From contig NC_079876.1 in NCBI RefSeq assembly GCF_029227915.1, positions 38,485,828 through 38,549,827 on the forward strand: a stretch of 64,000 bases of DNA. The letters run 5' to 3'. The position numbers were made by a program, and so were the translations under genes. This document shows positions 35,868 through 48,446 of the stretch, one piece after another. Positions within the stretch are counted from its first letter, which is position 1; each line of letters begins with the position of its first letter. The notes beneath the pieces are model-generated. The model was not told the DNA's origin. It ran no database searches and saw only the letters and a program-made list of their open reading frames with translations. This stretch comes from Hydractinia symbiolongicarpus (lineage: Eukaryota; Cnidaria; Hydrozoa; Anthoathecata; Hydractiniidae).

Positions 35868-37858
35868 CGTTCGGGAATTGAGTTTACTCCCTGGGTACTT
35901 TCTTTGTATACTTTTGACTATACGGGCCAAGCCCGGGATTTACGGGAACTCGCGGGTTTTCGTTTGCCGGCGATTAAAATTCTTTCATTCAGCGTCTCAT
36001 CAAAAATGAAAACAAATTTGAAAACTGCTAGTCTCATGCGTTTTAGTGGTGAAAAAATAATTTAAAAAATGGTTCGTGAAATCTGTTTACTTCCTGGGTA
36101 CTTTCTTTGTATACTTTTGACTATACGGGCCGAGTCCGGGATTTACGGGAAGTCGCGGGTTTTCGTTTGCCGGCGATTAAACTTCTTTTATTCAGCCTCT
36201 CATCAAAAATGAAAACATTTTTAAAAACTACAAATCTCATGGGCTTAAGTGGTGAAATAATAATTTAAAAAATCGTTTGGGAAATGAGTTTACTCCCTGG
36301 GTACTTTCTTTGTATACTTTTGACTATACGGGCCGAGTCCGGGATTTACGGGAAATCGCAGGTTTTCGTTTGCCGGCGATTAAACTTCTTTTATTCAGCT
36401 TCTCATCAAAAATGAACACATTTTTGAAAACTACAAGTCTTATGCGTTTTAGTGGTGAAAAAATAATTTAAAAAATCGTTCTGGAAATGAGTTTACTCAC
36501 AGGGTACTTTTTTTGTATACATTCGACTATACGGGCCAAGCCCTGGATTTACGGGAAATCGCGGGTTTTCGTTTGCCGGCGATTAAACCTCTTTCATTAA
36601 GCGTCTCATCAAAAATGAAAACATTTTTGAAAACTACAAGTCTCATGCGTTTTAGTGGTGAAAAAATAATATAAAAAATCGTTCGGGAAATGAGTTTACT
36701 GCCTGGGTACTTTCTTTGTATACTTTTGACTATACGGGCCAAGCCCGGGATTTACGGGAAATGGCGGGTTTTCCTTTGCCGGTGATTAAACTTCTTTTAT
36801 TCAGTGTCTAATCAAAAATGAAAACATTTTTGAAAACTACAAGTCTCATGCGTTTTAGTGGTGAAAAGATAATTTAAAAAATCGTTTTGGAAATGAGTTT
36901 ACTCACAGGGTACTTTCTTTGTATACATTCGACTATACGGGCCAAGCCCGGGATTTACGGGAAATCGCGGGTTCTCGTTTGCCGGCGATTAATCCAATTT
37001 CATTAAGCGTCTCATCAAAAATGAAAACATTTCTAAAAACTACAAGTCTCATGCGTTTTAGTGGTTAAAAAATAATTTCAAAAATCGTTCGGGAATTGAG
37101 TTTACTCCCTGGGTACTTTCTTTGTATACTTTTGACTATACGGGCCAAGCCCGGGATTTACGGGAAATCGCAGGTTTTCGTTTGCCGGCGATTAAAATTC
37201 TTTTATTCAGCGTCTCATCAAAAATGAAAACAAATTTGAAAACTGCTAGTCTCATGCGTTTTAGTGGTGAAAAAATAATTTAAAAAATGGTTCGTGAAAT
37301 CTGTTTACTTCCTGGGTACTTTCTTTGTATACTTTTGACTATACGGGCCGAGTCCGGGATTTACGGGAAGTCGCGGGTTTTCGTTTGCCGGCGATTAAAC
37401 TTCTTTTATTCAGCGTCTCATCAAAAATGAAAACATTTTTAAAAACTACAAATCTCATGGGCTTAAGTGGTGAAATAATAATTTAAAAAATCGTTTGGGA
37501 AATGAGTTTACTCCCTGGGTACTTTCTTTGTATACTTTTGACTATACGGGCCGAGTCCGGGATTTACGGGAAATCGCAGGTTTTCGTTTGCCGGCGATTA
37601 AACTTCTGTTATTCAGCTTCTCATCAAAAATGAACACATTTTTGAAAACTACAAGTCTTATGCGTTTTAGTGGTGAAAAAATAATTTAAAAAATCGTTCT
37701 GGAAATGAGTTTACTCACAGGGTACTTTTTTTGTATACATTCGACTATACGGGCCAAGCCCGGGATTTACGGGAAATCGCGGGTTTTCGTTTGCCGGCGA
37801 TTAAACCTCTTTCATTAAGCGTCTCATCAAAAATGAAAACATTTTTGAAAACTACAAG
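35868..37858. repeat. HOR: 6-mer (1,218 bp) beginning with GGGAATTGAG
   Basis: 35,868-36,640 matches 37,086-37,858 at 1,218 bp: a TTCGGGAATTGAG monomer, F, A (with AGCTTCTCATC and GAACACATTTTTG), then H. The first copy continues through I, B' and a monomer with AGTGGTTAAAAAA. The second goes straight to another H. The order F-A-H-I-B' matches 1,650-2,750, about 34.4 kb upstream. Confidence 0.8.
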
Positions 37859-37928
37859 TCTCATGCGTTTTAGTGGTGAAAAAATAATTTAAAAAATCGT
37901 TCTGGAAATGAGTTTACTCACAGGGTAC

Positions 37929-37939
37929 TTTTTTTTTTT
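37929..37939. repeat. Expanded T-run, 11 T
   Basis: Eleven T followed by ATACATTCG replace the usual seven T plus GTATACATTCG of H monomers. Confidence 0.9.
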
Positions 37940-39525
37940 ATACATTCGACTATACGGGCCAAGCCCTGGATTTACGGGAAATCGCGGGTTTTCGTTTGCC
38001 AGCGATTAAACCTCTTTCATTAAGCGTCTCATCAAAAATGAAAACATTTTTGAAAACTACAAGTCTCATGCGTTTTAGTGGTGAAAAAGTAATATAAAAA
38101 ATCGTTCGGGAAATGAGTTTACTGCCTGGGTACTTTCTTTGTATGCTTTTGACTATACGGGCCAAGCCCGGGATTTACGGGAAATGGCGGGTTTTCCTTT
38201 GCCGGTGATTAAACTTCTTTTATTCAGTGTCTAATCAAAAATGAAAACATTTTTGAAAACTACAAGTCTCATGCGTTTTAGTGGTGAAAAGATAATTTAA
38301 AAAATCGTTATGGAAATGAGTTTACTCACAGGGTACTTTCTTTGTATACATTCGACTATACGGGCCAAGCCCGGGATTTACGGGAAATCGCGGGTTCTCG
38401 TTTGCCGGCGATTAATCCACTTTCATTAAGCGTCTCATCAAAAATGAAAACATTTCTAAAAACTACAAGTCTCATGCGTTTTAGTGGTTAAAAAATAATT
38501 TCAAAAATCGTTCGGGAAATGAGTTTACTCCCTGGGTACTTTCTTTGTATACTTTTGACTATACGGGCCGAGTCCGGGATTTACGGGAAGTCGCGGGTTT
38601 TCGTTTGCCGGCGAATAAACTTCTTTTATTCAGCGTCTCATCAAAAATGAAAACATTTTTAAAAACTACAAGTCTCATGGGCTTCAATGGTGAAATAATA
38701 ATTTAAAAAATTGTTTGGGAAATGAGTTTAATCCCTGGGTACTTTCTTTGTATACTTTTGACTATACGGGCCGAGTCCGGGATTTACGGGAAATCGCAGG
38801 TTTTCGTTTGCCGGCGATTAAACTTCTTTTATTCAGCGTCTCATCAAAAATGAAAAATTTTTTGAAAACTACAAGTCTCATGCGTTATAGTGGTGAAAAA
38901 ATAAATTAAAAAATCGTTCGGGAATTGAGTTTACTCCCTGGGTACTTTCTTTGTATACTTTTGACTATACGGGCCAAGCCCGGGATTTACGGGAAATCGC
39001 AGGTTTTCGTTTGCCGGCGATTAAAATTCTTTTATTCAGCGTCTCATCAAAAATGAAAATAAATTTGAAAACTGCTAGTCTCATGCGTTTTAGTGGTGAA
39101 AAAATAATTTAAAAAATGGTTCGTGAAATCTGTTTACTTCCTGGGTACTTTCTTTGTATACTTTTGACTATACGGGCCGAGTCCGGGATTTACGGGAAGT
39201 CGCGGGTTTTCGTTTGCCGGCGATTAAACTTCTTTTATTCAGCGTCTCATCAAAAATGAAAACATTTTTAAAAACTACAAATCTCATGGGCTTAAGTGGT
39301 GAAATAATAATTTAAAAAATCGTTTGGGAAATGAGTTTACTCCCTGTGTACTTTCTTTGTATACTTTTGACTATACGGGCCGAGTCCGGGATTTACGGGA
39401 AATCGCAGGTTTTCGTTTGCCGGCGATTAAACTTCTTTTATTCAGCTTCTCATCAAAAATGAACACATTTTTGAAAACTACAAGTCTTATGCGTTTTAGT
39501 GGTGAAAAAATAATTTAAAAAATCG

Positions 39526-39728
39526 TTCTGGAAATGAGTTTACTCACAGGGTACTTTTTTTGTATACTTTTGACTATACGGGCCGAGTCCGGGATTTACG
39601 GGAAATCGCAGGTTTTCGTTTGCCGGCGATTAAACTTCTGTTATTCAGCTTCTCATCAAAAATGAACACATTTTTGAAAACTACAAGTCTTATGCGTTTT
39701 AGTGGTGAAAAAATAATTTAAAAAATCG
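39526..39728. repeat. Hybrid H/A monomer at the 10-mer duplication junction
   Basis: The left end has the H marks (TTCTGGAAATGAG, CACAGGG, then seven T). From about 39,570 it has the A marks CTTTTGACTATACGG, CCGAGTCCGGG and CGCAGG, with CTTCTGTTATTC and AGCTTCTCATC. Ordinary H monomers continue with CATTCGAC and CCAAGCCC. The join sits in TTTGTATAC, common to both types, and coincides with the point where the 2,031-bp unit starts again. Confidence 0.88.
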
Positions 39729-39960
39729 TTCTGGAAATGAGTTTACTCACAGGGTACTTTTTTTGTATACATTCGACTATACGGGCCAAGCCCGGGATTT
39801 ACGGGAAATCGCGGGTTTTCGTTTGCCGGCGATTAAACCTCTTTCATTAAGCGTCTCATCAAAAATGAAAACATTTTTGAAAACTACAAGTCTCATGCGT
39901 TTTAGTGGTGAAAAAATAATTTAAAAAATCGTTCTGGAAATGAGTTTACTCACAGGGTAC

Positions 39961-39970
39961 TTTTTTTTTT
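39961..39970. repeat. Expanded T-run, 10 T
   Basis: This is the counterpart of the 37,929 run in the second copy of the 10-mer, one T shorter. Slippage after duplication, or a base-calling difference in a homopolymer, would both explain it. Confidence 0.9.
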
Positions 39971-41559
39971 ATACATTCGACTATACGGGCCAAGCCCTGG
40001 ATTTACGGGAAATCGCGGGTTTTCGTTTGCCAGCGATTAAACCTCTTTCATTAAGCGTCTCATCAAAAATGAAAACATTTTTGAAAACTACAAGTCTCAT
40101 GCGTTTTAGTGGTGAAAAAGTAATATAAAAAATCGTTCGGGAAATGAGTTTACTGCCTGGGTACTTTCTTTGTATGCTTTTGACTATACGGGCCAAGCCC
40201 GGGATTTACGGGAAATGGCGGGTTTTCCTTTGTCGGTGATTAAACTTCTTTTATTCAGTGTCTAATCAAAAATGAAAACATTTTTGAAAACTACAAGTCT
40301 CATGCGTTTTAGTGGTGAAAAGATAATTTAAAAAATCGTTATGGAAATGAGTTTACTCACAGGGTACTTTCTTTGTATACATTCGACTATACGGGCCAAG
40401 CCCGGGATTTACGGGAAATCGCGGGTTCTCGTTTGCCGGCGATTAATCCACTTTCATTAAGCGTCTCATCAAAAATGAAAACATTTCTAAAAACTACAAG
40501 TCTCATGCGTTTTAGTGGTTAAAAAATAATTTCAAAAATCGTTCGGGAAATGAGTTTACTCCCTGGGTACTTTCTTTGTATACTTTTGACTATACGGGCC
40601 GAGTCCGGGATTTACGGGAAGTCGCGGGTTTTCGTTTGCCGGCGAATAAACTTCTTTTATTCAGCGTCTCATCAAAAATGAAAACATTTTTAAAAACTAC
40701 AAGTCTCATGGGCTTCAATGGTGAAATAATAATTTAAAAAATTGTTTGGGAAATGAGTTTACTCCCTGGGTACTTTCTTTGTATACTTTTGACTATACGG
40801 GCCGAGTCCGGGATTTACGGGAAATCGCAGGTTTTCGTTTGCCGGCGATTAAACTTCTTTTATTCAGCGTCTCATCAAAAATGAAAAATTTTTTGAAAAC
40901 TACAAGTCTCATGCGTTATAGTGGTGAAAAAATAAATTAAAAAATCGTTCGGGAATTGAGTTTACTCCCTGGGTACTTTTTTGTATACTTTTGACTATAC
41001 GGGCCAAGCCCGGGATTTACGGGAAATCGCAGGTTTTCGTTTGCCGGCGATTAAAATTCTTTTATTCAGCGTCTCATCAAAAATGAAAACAAATTTGAAA
41101 ACTGCTAGTCTCATGCGTTTTAGTGGTGAAAAAATAATTTAAAAAATGGTTCGTGAAATCTGTTTACTTCCTGGGTACTTTCTTTGTATACTTTTGACTA
41201 TACGGGCCGAGTCCGGGATTTACGGGAAGTCGCGGGTTTTCGTTTGCCGGCGATTAAACTTCTTTTATTCAGCGTCTCATCAAAAATGAAAACATTTTTA
41301 AAAACTACAAATCTCATGGGCTTAAGTGGTGAAATAATAATTTAAAAAATCGTTTGGGAAATGAGTTTACTCCCTGGGTACTTTCTTTGTATACTTTTGA
41401 CTATACGGGCCGAGTCCGGGATTTACGGGAAATCGCAGGTTTTCGTTTGCCGGCGATTAAACTTCTTTTATTCAGCTTCTCATTAAAAATGAACACATTT
41501 TTGAAAACTACAAGTCTTATGCGTTTTAGTGGTGAAAAAATAATTTAAAAAATCGTTCT

Positions 41560-42165
41560 GGAAATGAGTTTACTCACAGGGTACTTTTTTTGTATACATT
41601 CGACTATACGGGCCAAGCCCTGGATTTACGGGAAATCGCGGGTTTTCGTTTGCCGGCGATTAAACCTCTTTCATTAAGCGTCTCATCAAAAATGAAAACA
41701 TTTTTGAAAACTTCAAGTCTCATGCGTTTTAGTGGTGAAAAAATAATTTAAAAAAACGTTCCGGAAATGAGTTTACTCACAGGGTACTTTTTTTGTATAC
41801 ATTCGACTATACGGGCCAAGCCCTGGATTTACGGGAAATCGTGGGTTTTCGTTTGCCGGCGATTAAACCTCTTTCATTAAGCGTCTCATCAAAAATGAAA
41901 ACATTTTTGAAAACTACAAGTCTCATGCGTTTTAGTGGTGAAAAAATAATTTAAAAAAACGTTCTAGAAATGAGTTTACTCACAGGGTACTTTTTTTGTA
42001 TACATTCGACTATACGGGCCAAGCCCTGGATTTACGGGAAATCGTAGGTTTTCGTTTGCCGGCGATTAAACCTCTTTCATTAAGCGTCTCATCAAAAATG
42101 AAAACATTTTTGAAAACTACAAGTCTCATGCGTTTTAGTGGTGAAAAAATAATATAAAAAATCGT
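41560..42165. repeat. Three consecutive H monomers
   Basis: Three H monomers follow one another (GTTCTGGAAATG at about 41,549, CGTTCCGGAAATG at about 41,756, CGTTCTAGAAATG at about 41,959), each with CACAGGGTAC plus seven T and CCCTGG. The last two also share AAAAAACG in place of AAAAAATCG. The equivalent place in the related blocks has one or two H monomers, so this is single-monomer amplification inside a HOR. Confidence 0.82.
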
Positions 42166-42851
42166 TCGGGAAATGAGTTTACTGCCTGGGTACTTTCTTT
42201 GTATACTTTTGACTATACGGGCCAAGCCCGGGATTTACGGGAAATGGCGGGTTTTCCTTTGCCGGTGATTAAACTTCTTTTATTCAGTGTTTAATCAAAA
42301 ATGAAAACATTTTTGAAAACTACAAGTCTCATGCGTTTTAGTGGTGAAAAGATAATTTAAAAAATCGTTTTGGAAATGAGTTTACTCACAGGGTACTTTC
42401 TTTGTATACATTCGACTATACGGGCCAAGCCCGGGATTTACGGGAAATCGCGGGTTCTCGTTTGCCGGCGATTAATCCACTTTCATTAAGCGTCTCATCA
42501 AAAATGAAAACATTTCTAAAAACTACAAGTCTCATGCGTTTTAGTGGTTAAAAAATAATTTCAAAAATCGTTCGGGAAATGAGTTTACTCCCTGGGTACT
42601 TTCTTTGTATACTTTTGACTATACGGGCCGAGTCCGGGATTTACGGGAAGTCGCGGGTTTTCGTTTGCCGGCGAATAAACTTCTTTTATTCAGCGTCTCA
42701 TCAAAAATGAAAACATTTTTAAAAACTACAAGTCTCATGGGCTTCAATGGTGAAATAATAATTTAAAAAATTGTTTGGGAAATGAGTTTACTCCGTGGGT
42801 ACTTTCTTTGTATACTTTTGACTATACGGGCCAAGCCCGGGATTTACGGGA

Positions 42852-42879
42852 AATCGCCGGTTTTCTTTTGCCGGCGATT
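42852..42879. repeat. Perfect 9-bp inverted repeat
   Basis: TTTTCTTTTG loop form, in the first copy of the 406-bp dimer. Confidence 0.85.
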
Positions 42880-43257
42880 AAACCACTTTCATTAAGCGTC
42901 TCATAAAAAATGAAAATATTTCTGAAAACTACAAGTCTCATGCGTTTTAGTGGTGAAAAAATAATTTCAAAAATCGTTCGGGAAATGAGTTTACTCCCTG
43001 GGTACTTTCTTTGTATACTTTTGACTATACGGGCCGAGTCCGGGATTTACGGGAAGTCGCGGGTTTTCGTTTGCCGGCGAATAAACTTCTTTTATTCAGC
43101 GTCTCATCAAAAATGAAAACATTTTTAAAAACTACAAGTCTCATGGGCTTCAATGGTGAAATAATAATTTAAAAAATTGTTTGGGAAATGAGTTTACTCC
43201 GTGGGTACTTTCTTTGTATACTTTTGACTATACGGGCCAAGCCCGGGATTTACGGGA

Positions 43258-43285
43258 AATCGCCGGTTTTCTTTTGCCGGCGATT
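43258..43285. repeat. Perfect 9-bp inverted repeat
   Basis: Copy in the second 406-bp dimer. Confidence 0.85.
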
Positions 43286-43479
43286 AAACCACTTTCATTA
43301 AGCGTCTCATAAAAAATGAAAATATTTCTGAAAACTACAAGTCTCATGCGTTTTAGTGGTGAAAATATAAATTAAAAAATCGTTCGGGAAATGAGTTTAC
43401 TCCCTGGGTACTTTCTTTGTAAACTTTTGACTATACGGCCGAGTCGGGATTTACGGGAAATCGCGGGTTTTCGTTTGCC

Positions 43480-44985
43480 GGCGATTAAACTTCTTTTATT
43501 CAGTGTCTAATCAAAAATGAAAACATTTTTGAAAACTACAAGTCTCATGCGTTTTAGTGGTGAAAAGATAATTTAAAAAATCGTTTTGGAAATGAGTTTA
43601 CTCACAGGGTACTTTCTTTGTATACATTCGACTATACGGGCCAAGCCCGGGATTTACGGGAAATCGCGGGTTCTCGTTTGCCGGCGATTAATCCACTTTC
43701 ATTAAGCGTCTCATCAAAAATGAAAACATTTCTAAAAACTACAAGTCTCATGCGTTTTAGTGGTTAAAAAATAATTTCAATAATCGTTCGGGAAATGAGT
43801 TTACTCCCTGGGTACTTTCTTTGTATACTTTTGACTATACGGGCCGAGTCCGGGATTTACGGGAAGTCGCGGGTTTTCGTTTGCCGGCGAATAAACTTCT
43901 TTTATTCAGCGTCTCATCAAAAATGAAAACATTTTTAAAAACTACAAGTCTCATGGGCTTCAATGGTGAAATAATAATTTAAAAAATTGTTTGGGAAATG
44001 AGTTTACTCCCTGGGTACTTTCTTTGTATACTTTTGACTATACGGGCCGAGTCCGGGATTTACGGGAAATCGCAGGTTTTCGTTTGCCGGCGATTAAACT
44101 TCTTTTATTCAGCGTCTCATCAAAAATGAAAAATTTTTTGAAAACTACAAGTCTCATGCGTTATAGTGGTGAAAAAATAAATTAAAAAATCGTTCGGGAA
44201 TTGAGTTTACTCCCTGGGTACTTTCTTTGTATACTTTTGACTATACGGGCCAAGCCCGGGATTTACGGGAAATCGCAGGTTTTCGTTTGCCGGCGATTAA
44301 AATTCTTTTATTCAGCGTCTCATCAAAAATGAAAACAAATTTGAAAACTGCTAGTCTCATGCGTTTTAGTGGTGAAAAAATAATTTAAAAAATGGTTCGT
44401 GAAATCTGTTTACTTCCTGGGTACTTTCTTTGTATACTTTTGACTATACGGGCCGAGTCCGGGATTTACGGGAAGTCGCGGGTTTTCGTTTGCCGGCGAT
44501 TAAACTTCTTTTATTCAGCGTCTCATCAAAAATGAAAACATTTTTAAAAACTACAAATCTCATGGGCTTAAGTGGTGAAATAATAATTTAAAAAATCGTT
44601 TGGGAAATGAGTTTACTCCCTGGGTACTTTCTTTGTATACTTTTGACTATACGGGCCGAGTCCGGGATTTACGGGAAATCGCAGGTTTTCGTTTGCCGGC
44701 GATTAAACTTCTTTTATTCAGCTTCTCATCAAAAATGAACACATTTTTGAAAACTACAAGTCTTATGCGTTTTAGTGGTGAAAAAATAATTTAAAAAATC
44801 GTTCTGGAAATGAGTTTACTCACAGGGTACTTTTTTTGTATACATTCGACTATACGGGCCAAGCCCTGGATTTACGGGAAATCGCGGGTTTTCGTTTGCC
44901 GGCGATTAAACCTCTTTCATTAAGCGTCTCATCAAAAATGAAAACATTTTTGAAAACTACAAGTCTCATGCGTTTTAGTGGTGAA
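43480..44985. repeat. Copy of 40,235-41,738 (16 monomers away)
   Basis: The order B', GGTTAAAAAA monomer, F-like, A, GGGAATTGAG monomer, F, A, H matches 40,235-41,738 at a spacing of 3,245-3,246 bp. The 1-bp change comes from the shortened T-run at 40,977. One private change is ATTTCAATAATCG at about 43,775. Confidence 0.78.
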
Positions 44986-46424
44986 AAAATTATATAAAAA
45001 ATCGTTCGGGAAATGAGTTTACTGCCTGGGTACTTTCTTTGTATACTTTTGACTATACGGGCCAAGCCCGGGATTTACGGGAAGTCGCGGTTTTTGTTTG
45101 CCGGCGATTAAACTTCTTTTATTCAGCGTCTCATCAAAAATAAAATCATTTTTAAAAACTACAAGTCTCATGGGCTTTAGTGGTGAAAAGATAATTTAAA
45201 AAATCGTTTTGGAAATGAGTTTACTCACAGGGTACTTTCTTTGTATACATTCGACTATACGGGCCAAGCCCGGGATTTACGGGAAATCGCGGGTTTTCGG
45301 TCGCCGGCGATTAAACTTCTTTTATTCAGCGTCTCATCAAAAATGAAATCATTTTTGAAAACTACATGTCTTATGCGTTTTAGTGGTGAAAAAATAATTT
45401 AAAAAATCGTTCTGGAAATGAGTTTACTCACAGCGTACTTTCTTTGTATACATTTGACTATACGGGTCAAGCCCGGGATTTAGGGGAAATCGCTGGTTTT
45501 CGTTTGCCGGCGATTAAACTTCTTTTATTCAGCGTCTCATCAAAAATGAAAACATTTTTGAAAACTACAAGTCTCATGCGTTTTAGTGGTGAAAAGATAA
45601 TTTAAAAAATCGTTTTGGAAATGAGTTTACTTACAGGGTACTTTCTTTGTATACATTCGACTATACTGGCCAAGCCCTTGATTTACGGGAAATCGCGGGT
45701 TTTCCTTTGCCGGCGATTAAACCACTTTCATTAAGCCTCTCATCAAAAATGAAAACATTTCTGAAAACTACAAATCTCATGGGCTTAAGTGGTGAAATAA
45801 TAATTTAAAAAATCGTTTGGGAAATGAGTTTACTCCCTGGGTACTTTCTTTGTATACTTTTGACTATACGGGCCGAGTCCGGGATTTACGGGAAATCGCA
45901 GGTTTTCGTTTGCCGGCGATTAAACTTCTTTTATTCAGCTTCTCATCAAAAATGAACACATTTTTGAAAACTACAAGTCTTATGCGTTTTAGTGGTGAAA
46001 AAATAATTTAAAAAATCGTTCTGGAAATGAGTTTACTCACAGGGTACTTTTTTTGTATACATTCGACTATACGGGCCAAGCCCTGGATTTACGGGAAATC
46101 GCGGGTTTTCGTTTGCCGGCGATTAAACCTCTTTCATTAAGCGTCTCATCAAAAATGAAAACATTTTTGAAAACTACAAGTCTCATGCGTTTTAGTGGTG
46201 AAAAAATAATATAAAAAATCGTTCGGGAAATGAGTTTACTGCCTGGGTACTTTCTTTGTATACTTTTGACTATACGGGCCAAGCCCGGGATTTACGGGAA
46301 GTCGCGGTTTTTGTTTGCCGGCGATTAAACTTCTTTTATTCAGCGTCTCATCAAAAATAAAATCATTTTTAAAAACTACAAGTCTCATGGGCTTTAGTGG
46401 TGAAAAGATAATTTAAAAAATCGT
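44550..46424. repeat. HOR: 6-mer (1,217 bp)
   Basis: 44,550-45,207 matches 45,767-46,424: A (AGCTTCTCATC), H, I, then a monomer with GGAAGTCGCGGTTTTTG and AAAATAAAATC. Between the copies are B-like and A-like monomers of the kind found at 3-6 kb, such as TTAGGGGAAATCGCTGG. Two otherwise separate monomer communities are therefore joined here. Confidence 0.8.
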
Positions 46425-47189
46425 TCGGGAAATGAGTTTACTCCCTGGGTACTTTCTTTGTATACTTTTGATTATACGGGCCGAGTCGGGATTTACGGGA
46501 AATCGCGGGTTTTCGTTTGCCGGCGATTAAACTTCTTTTATTCAGCGTCTCATCAAAAATGAAATCATTTTTAAAAACTACAAGTCTCATGGGCTTTAGT
46601 GGTGAAATAATAATTTAAAAAATCGTTTGGGAAATGAGTTTACTCCCTGGGTACTTTCTTTGTATACTTTTGATTATACGGGCCGAGTCCGGGATTTACG
46701 GAAAATCGCAGGTTTTCGTTTGCCGGCGATTAAACTGCTTTTATTCAGCGTCTCATCAAAAATGAAAACAAATTTGAAAACTACTAGTCTCATGCGTTTT
46801 AGTGGTGAAAAAATAATTTAAAAAATCGTTCGGGAAATGAGTTTACTTCCTGGGTACTTTCTTTGTATACTTTTGACTATACGGGCCGAGTCCGGGATTT
46901 ACGGGAAGTCGCGGTTTTCGTTTGCCGGCGATTAAACTTCTTTTATTCAGCGTCTCATCAAAAATGAAAACATTTTTAAAAACTACAAGTCTCATGGGCT
47001 TTAATGGTGAAATAATAATTTAAAAAATCGTTTGGGAAATGAGTTTACTCCCTGGGTACTTTCTTTGTATACTTTTGACTATACGGGCCGAGTCCGGGAT
47101 TTACGGGAAATCGCCGGTTTTCTTTTGCCGGCGATTAAACCACTTTCATTAAGCGTCTCATCAAAAATGAAAATATTTCTGAAAACTAC
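46425..47189. repeat. A-type and F-type monomers, partly matching 54,935-55,285
   Basis: 46,425 to about 46,770 matches 54,939 to about 55,284 at 8,514 bp, including TTTTGATTATACGG and TACGGAAAATCGCAGG. After that come F-like and A-like monomers; one has a 1-bp G loss (GTCGCGGTTTTCG at about 46,910). No gene. Confidence 0.75.
47109..47136. repeat. Perfect 9-bp inverted repeat
   Basis: TTTTCTTTTG loop form, in a type A left-half monomer. Confidence 0.85.
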
Positions 47190-47840
47190 AAGTCTCATGC
47201 GTTTTAGTGGTGAAAAAATACTTTAAAAAATCGTTCGGGAAATGAGTTTACTCCCTGGGTACTTTCTTTGTAAACTTTTGACTATACGGCCGAGTCGGGA
47301 TTTACGGGAAATCGCGGGTTTTTGTTTGCCGGCGATTAAACTTCTTTTATTCAGCGTCTCATCAAAAATTAAAACAATTTTGAAAACTACAAGTCTCATG
47401 CGTTATAGTGGTGAAAAAATAAATTAAAAAATCGTTCGGGAAATGAGTTTACTCCTTGGGTACTTTCTTTGTATACTTTTGACTATACGGGCCAAGCCCG
47501 GGATTTACGGGAAATCGCGGGTTTTCGTTTGCCGTCGACTAAACCTCTTTTATTCAGCGTCTCATCAAAAATGAAAACAAATTTGAAAACGGCTAGTCTC
47601 ATGCGTTTTAGTGGTGAAAAAATAATTTAAAAAATGGTTTGTGAAATCTGTTTACTTCCTGTGTACTTTCTTTGTATACTTTTGACTATACGGGCCGAGT
47701 CCGGGATTTACGGGAAGTCGCGGCTTTTCGTTTGCCGGCGATTAAACTTCTTTTATTCAGCGTCTCATCAAAAATGAAAACATTTTTAAAAACTACAAGT
47801 CTCATGGCCTTTAGTGGTGAAATAATAATTTAAAAAATCA

Positions 47841-48446
47841 TTTGGGAAATGAGTTTACTCCCTGGGTACTTTCTTTGTATACTTTTGACTATACGGGCCG
47901 AGTCCGGGATTTACGGGAAATCGCAGGTTTTCGTTTGCCGGCGATTAAACTTCTTTTATTCAGCGTCTCATCAAAAATGAAAACATTTTTGAAAACTACA
48001 AGTCTCACGCGTTTTAGTGGTGAAAAAATAAATTAAAAAATCGTTCGGGAAATGAGTTTACTCACATGGTACTTTTTTTGTATACATTCGACTATACGGG
48101 CCAAGCCCGGGATTTACGGGAAATCGCGGGTTTTCGTTTGCCGGCGATTAAACCTCTTTCATTAAGCGTCTCATCAAAAATGAAAGCAATTTTGAAAATA
48201 CAAGTCTCATGCGTTTTAGTGGTGAAAAAATACTTTAAAAAATCGTTCGGGAAATGAGTTTACTCCCTGGGTACTTTCTTTGTAAACTTTTGACAATACG
48301 GCCGAGTCGGGATTTACGGGAAATCGCAGGTTTTCGTTTGCCGGCGATTAAACTTCTTTTATTCAGCGTCTCATTAAAAATGAAAACATTTTTGAAAACT
48401 ACAAGTCTCATGCGTTATAGTGGTGAAAAAATAAATTAAAAAATCG
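47841..48446. repeat. A-G-E trimer module
   Basis: Single unit inside the first 1,416-bp 7-mer; the E monomer has GACAATACGG and CATTAAAAATG. Confidence 0.85.

Larger units (their letters stand above)
37535..41600. repeat. HOR: 10-mer (2,031 bp), tandem duplication
   Basis: 37,535-39,570 matches 39,566-41,600 at 2,031 bp, becoming 2,030 after a 1-bp loss in a T-rich run at about 40,977. Shared rare marks are CTTCTGTTATTC (37,605 and 39,636), the long T-run (37,929 and 39,961), TTTGCCAGCG, GTATGCTTTTG, CGTTATGG and GGCTTCAATGG. Copy-private changes include CTTTGTCGGTG at about 40,229. The breakpoint can be placed inside one hybrid monomer at about 39,557-39,570. Confidence 0.88.
42555..43356. 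repeat. HOR: dimer duplication (406 bp)
   Basis: 42,555-42,950 matches 42,961-43,356 at 406 bp. Both copies have GGCTTCAATGG, CTCCGTGGG, the perfect AATCGCCGG/CCGGCGATT dyad and TCTCATAAAAAATG. The AATTTCAAAAATCG tail between them removes the usual TAA, which lengthens a spurious open frame across the join. Confidence 0.85.

Noticed and set aside
37535-41600. Assembly error as the source of the near-perfect duplications
   Set aside because: Not excluded, but copies differ by private substitutions and 1-bp indels (for example CTTTGTCGGTG at about 40,229 and the T loss at about 40,977), which a simple collapse or duplication of reads would not usually create. Spanning long reads would settle it.
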